59,608 nucleotides of DNA, taken from JBCCGI01 sp039029355 (GTDB lineage Bacteria; Planctomycetota; UBA1135; GCA-002686595). The position numbers and the translations under genes are program-made. Position 1 is the first letter of the stretch. Each line of letters begins with the position of its first letter. The notes below the pieces were generated by a model. It saw nothing but the letters and a program-made list of their open reading frames with translations, was not told the DNA's origin and made no database searches. This document shows, in pieces, positions 55,277-59,608 of the stretch. Location of the stretch: contig JBCCGI010000051.1 in the NCBI GenBank assembly GCA_039029355.1, forward strand, positions 1-59,608. The letters run 5' to 3'.

Positions 55277-55966
55277 TCAGCCGCCGCGGAAGAGCGGCAG
55301 CATCGTGTCCTTGAGCTTCATGTACAGCTGCGCGGTAGCGCGCACGTCGCGCAGGCAGTACTCGCCGATCTCCTCGATCCCGCCGCTGCGGTACACGCGG
55401 CTGACCTGGCTCCCGTCGATCGAGCCCTTGGGGCTCTCGACGTCGAAGCGGCGGCACCAGTAGTCGAGGCTGTAATTCTCGCGCCGCGTGCCGTGGAAGC
55501 TCAGCACGTCCTGCAGGTCGCAGTGTGTGGCGAGGTCGTAGCGGTAGGGAATCAGGTGCACCGACGGCGCGATGCCGAGCTGCGCCGAGCGGATCATCAG
55601 CATCGGGCCGTCGTAGCCGCGCCCGTTGTAGGAGACGAGCTGGGGCTTCTTGCGCCCGACGATCTCCCAGAACTTCTCGAGCAGGTCGCTCTCCGAGCCG
55701 CGGAAGACGTCGGAGTTCGGGACCTTCTCCCACTCGCGCTGTGGCTCGACGTCGCCCTCGAGCAGCATCAGGCCGCGGCCGACCTCGATGTTCCACATGC
55801 CGATCGCGATCACCTTGCCGAGCCCGGGCAAGAGCGAGGTGCGCTCGGGCATGGCGTCGCGCTCCTCCTCGGTGCGGGCGCGGTTCAGGAGGTAGCCGCG
55901 GGTGATCTCGTCGACTTCCTCCCAGGCGAAGCCGGCGACCTCGATGTCGAAGGCGATGGTGGTCAT
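55277..55966 (-). CDS. PolB-like DEDDy 3'-5' exonuclease domain protein
   Basis: The 229-residue product matches the stand-alone exonuclease group related to DNA polymerase B (DNA_pol_B_exo2). It carries TIAFDIEVAG (Asp7, Glu9), LVSYNGRGYDGPML, YDLATHCDLQDVL and EYCLRDVRATAQLY. These fit the exo I, II and III motifs of a DEDDy nuclease. Its cellular role is unknown. The ATG at 55966 gives a start directly before exo I. It converges on the GT-C gene. Confidence 0.85.
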   Translation of the reverse strand: MTTIAFDIEVAGFAWEEVDEITRGYLLNRARTEEERDAMPERTSLLPGLGKVIAIGMWNIEVGRGLMLLEGDVEPQREWEKVPNSDVFRGSESDLLEKFWEIVGRKKPQLVSYNGRGYDGPMLMIRSAQLGIAPSVHLIPYRYDLATHCDLQDVLSFHGTRRENYSLDYWCRRFDVESPKGSIDGSQVSRVYRSGGIEEIGEYCLRDVRATAQLYMKLKDTMLPLFRGG

Positions 55967-56041
55967 AGTTGGGCGGTTCCCGCCGGTCCGCGCGGGACCG
56001 ACGGGCTCAGGATACCGCCGAACGACCGGTTGGCGAGCCGT

Positions 56042-56506
56042 CTACTCGCCGACGCCCACCGAGATGTCGGCGTCGAAGAACTCGCCGCCCGGGCAGCCGT
56101 CCTGACCCAGCGTGTAGACGACCGGGTAGGGCGCGAGCTCGCCGGCGTCGGCGAGCAGATACGGCCGCCCCCAGGGGTCGACCGGGGCCTCGGGGCGGTT
56201 GAGGTACTTGACGCCGTTCTCGTCCGGCCGGACGAGCAGCGCCAGGTTCGGCGGGCAGCCGCCGTGGATCGCGGCGTAGGCCTCTACCGCCTCGGCGATC
56301 TCGAGCACGTCGCGCTCGGCCGCCTTGCGGTTGGCCTCGATCCGTGCCGCCATCAGGTTGGGGATCGCGACCGCCGCGACGATCGACAGCCCCATCAGCC
56401 CCACCGGGATGCCCACGGCGCAGATGATCAGCGCCCAGGCCCAGCCCGGCAGGCCCGACTTGGGTTTGCGCTCCGGCCGCGCCGGAGCCTCGTATTGGAA
56501 GCTCAT
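56042..56506 (-). CDS. GspG-like pseudopilin domain protein with an atypical N-terminus
   Basis: The 154-residue product has a single membrane helix (WAWALIICAVGIPVGLMGLSIVAAVAIPNLM) and a soluble end like type II pseudopilin GspG, including LLVRPDENGVKYLNRPEAPVDPWGRPYLL. The DPWG block is typical of GspG. The usual prepilin cleavage motif (G-F-T-L-x-E) is absent; the helix is preceded by KPKSGLPG. It may therefore not be processed by a prepilin peptidase. Its ATG overlaps the stop of the matrixin gene (ATGA). No other type II secretion gene is in the window. Confidence 0.72.
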   Translation of the reverse strand: MSFQYEAPARPERKPKSGLPGWAWALIICAVGIPVGLMGLSIVAAVAIPNLMAARIEANRKAAERDVLEIAEAVEAYAAIHGGCPPNLALLVRPDENGVKYLNRPEAPVDPWGRPYLLADAGELAPYPVVYTLGQDGCPGGEFFDADISVGVGE

Positions 56507-58713
56507 GCCTCTTGTCCTTCTCCTTGCTCGCTCGTCCGGCGCCGCATCCAGAGCGTCGCGCCGAAGAGCAACGCCATCCAAAGCCCGCCGAGGGCGGAGC
56601 CGGAACCACCGCTCCGGTCGCGCAGCGGGCGCACCGAGCAGCCGCCGCCTCCGCCGCCGCCGGAGTTGAACGCGAACGCGTTCACGAGCACCGAGGCCTG
56701 CCCGCTGCTCGCATCGCGCACCAGGACCGAGACCTTGCCCTTGGGATGCGTCGGGGTCTCGACTTCGAGCGTGGTCGAGTCGACGACCGTGACGCTGGCG
56801 GCAGCGGTGCCGCCAAGCCCGGTGTCCGGATCGATGCCGAAGACCACCTCGGCGTCGGCCGGGAAGTCGACGCCGGTCAGCGTCACCACCGTGCCGCCCG
56901 CGGGCTTGCCCTTGCCGGGCGAGATGTCGGCGGCCTGCGGGTCGTCCTGGGCCACGTAGACGAACGCTCCGGACGCGATGCCGCTGCCGGGGTTCTCGAC
57001 CTCGAGCAGGTACGGACCGCCGGCGACGCCGCCTTCGGTCACGATGCGGACGCGCGTGGCGTCGTCGACGGTCACGTTGGTCTGGGTCACGCCGTTGATG
57101 CGGACCGACAGCGCGGGCGTGAAGTCGTTGCCGCGCAGGATCACCTCGGTGCCGCCGTCGGCGTCGCCGGACGGCGGGAACACCGACGTCAGGACGGGGA
57201 GCGCGGCCACGTCGAAGCCGTCGACCAGGCGCCCCTCGACACCGGTGGAGTCGATGACCACGACGTCGTGCGTCCCCTCGACGGTCGCGAGCGTGGTGAG
57301 CGTGATGGTGTTCTCGTCGACCACCGTGCAGCCTCCGGGGACGCCGTCACGGTAGATCTGGTCGCCGAGCACGACCCGCGCGCCGGACTGGAAGTCGGCG
57401 CCCGAGACGGTGACGAACGTGCTGCCCGCGGCGGCGCCGATGGTCGGGGCGATGGTGCTGACCGTCGGGCTCGCCGGCGTGACCTCGCAAGCCGACGAGA
57501 GCACCGCGTAGTCTCCCGAAGGGTTCGTAACCGCCAGGTCGACGTGGCCGGGGATCTCTCCCGCGGGCACCGTGATCTGGAACGAGACGCTGCCGCCGAA
57601 CCAGGACACGCTGCTGAGGGTGATGTCGGGGTCGCTCACCGAGAGCGTCGACCCCACGACCAGCCCCGAGCCGCGCACCAGGTGCCCGACCGTCTCGCCC
57701 GACACGATCCGCAGCGGATAGACGTCGAAGCCCGAGCCGATGCCCAGCGCGACGTCGGCGCCCACCGAGAGCGTGCCGAGGTTGTCCACGCCGCCCGCGG
57801 GGACGGTCGCGTTCGAGCCGTAGAACGTCGCCTCGAAGTCGGTCTCGATCACGTGACCGTCGCTCAGGTTGGCCGAGCTGACCGGAGTATCGAGCGGATC
57901 GGCGTAGACCGAATAGCTGCCCGCCTCGAGGCCGAAGATCGTGAACGCGCCCGCCACGTCGGTGAGCCCGGCCCCCGCCGTGCGCCCCGAAGCGTCCAGC
58001 GCGACCACGTGCGCGCCGGCAACCGGCGTGCTGCCCGACTGGCGCACGACCGTGCCGGTGATGCGGCCCCAGGTCGTGGACGGCGCGATCTCGCGCGCAC
58101 CCGCGATCTCGTCGAGCGACATGCTGCGGTGCAGGATGCTCGTCGGATCCACGTACGGGTACATCGTCGCGCCGGCGCAGCCCGAGTGGTCGAGGCCGAG
58201 CAGGTGCCCCAGCTCGTGCGCTCCGACGTCGCCGACGTCGAAGTGGCCCGGCTGCTGGCTGGTGGTGAAGCTGAACTCCTGCCCGTTGAACAGGATGTCC
58301 GCGTCGGTGATCTGGCCGTTCAGGAAGAACCACAGCGGCGTGACGGCGACGATCCCGCTGCCGCCGCCGAAGAAGCCCGAGCTGTTGGTCTCGTCGAACC
58401 AGATCAGGTGGATGTTGTCGGCCGCCCAGTCGGTCCGCGCCTGCTGGACGGGATCGGTGTTCTCGACCAGCGTCAGGTCCGAGCCGGGGATGTCGTTCCA
58501 GTCCTGGATCGCCATGCGCAGCGCGGTCTCGGCGCTGCCGTCGGCGATGTTGTCCGAGCCGTCGGAGTTGACGACGATGCCGACGTTGCTGGGATTCGGC
58601 CAGAAGAGCGCCGCGCCGTCGCCGTTGACGCGCAGCCGCTCGTGGGCCAGCGCCCCGGCCGCGACGGCCAGGAGAGCTCCGCCGTACGGAAGGAGAGAGC
58701 GTAGGCGGAGCAT
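56503..58713 (-). CDS. Secreted matrixin-type metalloprotease with IPT/TIG domains and a MYXO-CTERM-like tail
   Basis: The 736-residue product has a signal peptide (to AAGALA) and a catalytic zinc motif HELGHLLGLDH (His166, Glu167, His170, His176) with a Met-turn GATMYPY (Met184), as in M10/M12-type metzincins. A carboxypeptidase-regulatory-like domain (about 217-275) and three IPT/TIG-like domains (near 430-510, 520-600 and 605-690) follow. The tail reads Gly7-Cys-Ser, then a short linker, a hydrophobic helix (LGGLWMALLFGATLWM) and Arg3. This is the Cys-helix-Arg layout of MYXO-CTERM sorting signals. The ATG overlaps the stop of the small partner gene by one base. Confidence 0.88.
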   Translation of the reverse strand: MLRLRSLLPYGGALLAVAAGALAHERLRVNGDGAALFWPNPSNVGIVVNSDGSDNIADGSAETALRMAIQDWNDIPGSDLTLVENTDPVQQARTDWAADNIHLIWFDETNSSGFFGGGSGIVAVTPLWFFLNGQITDADILFNGQEFSFTTSQQPGHFDVGDVGAHELGHLLGLDHSGCAGATMYPYVDPTSILHRSMSLDEIAGAREIAPSTTWGRITGTVVRQSGSTPVAGAHVVALDASGRTAGAGLTDVAGAFTIFGLEAGSYSVYADPLDTPVSSANLSDGHVIETDFEATFYGSNATVPAGGVDNLGTLSVGADVALGIGSGFDVYPLRIVSGETVGHLVRGSGLVVGSTLSVSDPDITLSSVSWFGGSVSFQITVPAGEIPGHVDLAVTNPSGDYAVLSSACEVTPASPTVSTIAPTIGAAAGSTFVTVSGADFQSGARVVLGDQIYRDGVPGGCTVVDENTITLTTLATVEGTHDVVVIDSTGVEGRLVDGFDVAALPVLTSVFPPSGDADGGTEVILRGNDFTPALSVRINGVTQTNVTVDDATRVRIVTEGGVAGGPYLLEVENPGSGIASGAFVYVAQDDPQAADISPGKGKPAGGTVVTLTGVDFPADAEVVFGIDPDTGLGGTAAASVTVVDSTTLEVETPTHPKGKVSVLVRDASSGQASVLVNAFAFNSGGGGGGGCSVRPLRDRSGGSGSALGGLWMALLFGATLWMRRRTSEQGEGQEA

Positions 58714-59297
58714 CAGCGGGACTCCCCCTGCGCGCGCGTCGCCTCGATCTGCGCCAGCACCTCGGCATAGGGCAGGATCGCCACGCCGTCGGCTTCGCGG
58801 ACCTCGGTCGTGCCGGGACGCACGAGGCTCAGGCCCGCCTGCTCGCGCACCAGCACCTTCTCGCCGGTCGCCGACTGCACGACGCGGAACTTGCCCTGCG
58901 CCAGGCCGATCGGCATCCGCACGCCCGAGTCGCCCGCGTCGGTCAGGAACAGCAGCAGGTCCTCGCCCGGCTTCACGCCGGGCATCCCGGCCAGGAGCAT
59001 GCCACGCCCGTCGGGCAGGATGCCGCCGGGCAGACGGATGGCCCGCACCGGAAGGTCCACGCCCTTGAAGGTGCGCTTCACGTCGAGCACGAACTCGGTC
59101 TCGATGCGGCCGTCGGGCAACTCGAGCGCCTGCGCCGACAGGACGCGCGCCTCCACGATCAGCTCGGCGCGCGCGGCGAGCTCGGGGATGTCCATTCGGA
59201 TGGCGGTCCCAGCCTCGACCCCGCTGGAGCGGTGTCCGAAGACGGCAAGGGCACAGGAGACGATGAAGAGGCCTAGGAAGGCGGCTAGGAGGCGCAT
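58713..59297 (-). CDS. Small exported protein found upstream of the matrixin gene
   Basis: The 194-residue product has an N-terminal hydrophobic segment (LLAAFLGLFIVSCALAVF), with a Cys that could be a lipobox. A soluble domain follows: ELAARAELIVEARVLSAQAL, IETEFVLDVKRTFKG, IRLPGGILPDGRGMLLAGMPG and KPGEDLLLFL. I recognise this layout from small proteins encoded beside matrixin-type metalloproteases, with no known function. The ATG at 59297 was chosen because a longer reading in frame upstream is Arg/Pro-rich. Its stop overlaps the matrixin start (TGATG), so translation is coupled. A role in folding or inhibition of the protease is only a guess. Confidence 0.75.
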   Translation of the reverse strand: MRLLAAFLGLFIVSCALAVFGHRSSGVEAGTAIRMDIPELAARAELIVEARVLSAQALELPDGRIETEFVLDVKRTFKGVDLPVRAIRLPGGILPDGRGMLLAGMPGVKPGEDLLLFLTDAGDSGVRMPIGLAQGKFRVVQSATGEKVLVREQAGLSLVRPGTTEVREADGVAILPYAEVLAQIEATRAQGESR

Positions 59298-59608
59298 GAA
59301 GGGGAGCGAGGTGTGGGGAGCGGCGCGGGGGGGCGCCGGCCTGGGGGCCTTTGGGTTGCGGACCACCGCCGGGGAGCGGCGGCCGCGGACCTGGGCCTCA
59401 TCGACTCCACGAAACCGTCTTCTTGAGAGGGCCCCCGCGCCGCCCACAAGGTGCGGAAGGAAGTTCCGCCCCGCGCCGCCGGGCACGAAAAAAGGGGCGC
59501 GCCGCCGGGGCGGCGCGCCCCGCGAAAAATCGCGGGACGAAGCGTCGTCGGACGCGACATCTCGAACAGCACGGTGCCGAGGTCGGACCGCGCGAACTCA
59601 ACCACCAC
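59298..59608. other. Right-end region with no complete gene
   Basis: This 311-nt stretch holds a strong hairpin (59494-59521) and a smaller one beside it (59519-59536, CCCGCGA/TCGCGGG around AAAA). At the far right the minus strand has Gly-Gly-TGA at 59606-59598, which could be the end of a gene outside the window; other frames are open, so this is uncertain. Confidence 0.5.
59494..59521 (-). terminator. Intrinsic terminator for a leftward gene outside the window
   Basis: GGGGCGCGCCGCC (59494-59506) pairs with GGCGGCGCGCCCC (59509-59521). On the minus strand the stem is followed by six T residues (A6 at 59488-59493 on +), the classic Rho-independent layout. It would stop transcription coming from the right edge before the small matrixin partner gene. 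Confidence 0.8.

Overview
The window is high-GC DNA, dense in genes and mostly organised as short operons. Several features point to a planctomycete (Planctomycetota) from a high-GC lineage. These are many exported proteins of unknown function, dockerin-like C-termini on two secreted proteins, a di-haem DUF1111-type cytochrome, WD40 and CHAT/TPR proteins, an ECF sigma/anti-sigma pair, tandem lipoprotein sulfatase-like enzymes, and many genes without a clear Shine-Dalgarno site. This assignment rests on gene content only. I saw no rRNA, tRNA, CRISPR array, transposase, integrase or phage gene.

Layout. 1-7.4 kb: tail of an unknown proline-rich protein, then leftward genes for a Tex-type RNA-binding protein, a DJ-1/PfpI protein lacking its cysteine, a beta-propeller protein and EF-G. 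7.5-13.5 kb: leftward genes for a degenerate M23 membrane protein, HMG-CoA reductase, an OprP-like porin and a glutamyl-type S9 peptidase. 13.6-18.5 kb: guanine deaminase, a MORN/YwqK-type lipoprotein, an M14 peptidase, Pcm and a small NTF2-like exported protein. 18.6-24.4 kb: a nitroreductase fused to a methyltransferase domain, then a leftward cluster of a cohesin-like secreted protein, a dockerin-tagged di-haem cytochrome and a WD40 protein. 24.5-33.5 kb: an S10 carboxypeptidase, an orphan protein, a CHAT/TPR lipoprotein converging on an ECF sigma/membrane anti-sigma operon, and a BNR/dockerin secreted protein. 33.6-43.2 kb: a MauE-thioredoxin-like protein, a PAP2 protein, a B12/radical SAM enzyme, an NfeD-flotillin operon, DedA, the membrane pyrophosphatase and RsfS. 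43.5-55.3 kb: two tandem sulfatase-like lipoproteins and a rightward cluster of uncharacterised envelope genes, including a 12-cysteine secreted protein and a GT-C-type membrane protein. 55.3-59.6 kb: a PolB-like exonuclease, a pseudopilin-like protein, a matrixin with a MYXO-CTERM-like tail, and its small partner.

The strongest candidates for undescribed biology are (i) the CHAT/TPR lipoprotein beside the ECF sigma/anti-sigma pair, whose sigma gene has a 13-bp hairpin and a C8 tract before its start; (ii) the adjacent cohesin-like and dockerin-tagged haem proteins; (iii) the nitroreductase-methyltransferase fusion; (iv) the tandem sulfatase-like lipoproteins with Thr/His in place of the Cys/Arg signature; and (v) the envelope cluster around the 12-Cys protein. 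Core genes (fusA, tex, rsfS, hppA, pcm) look ordinary.
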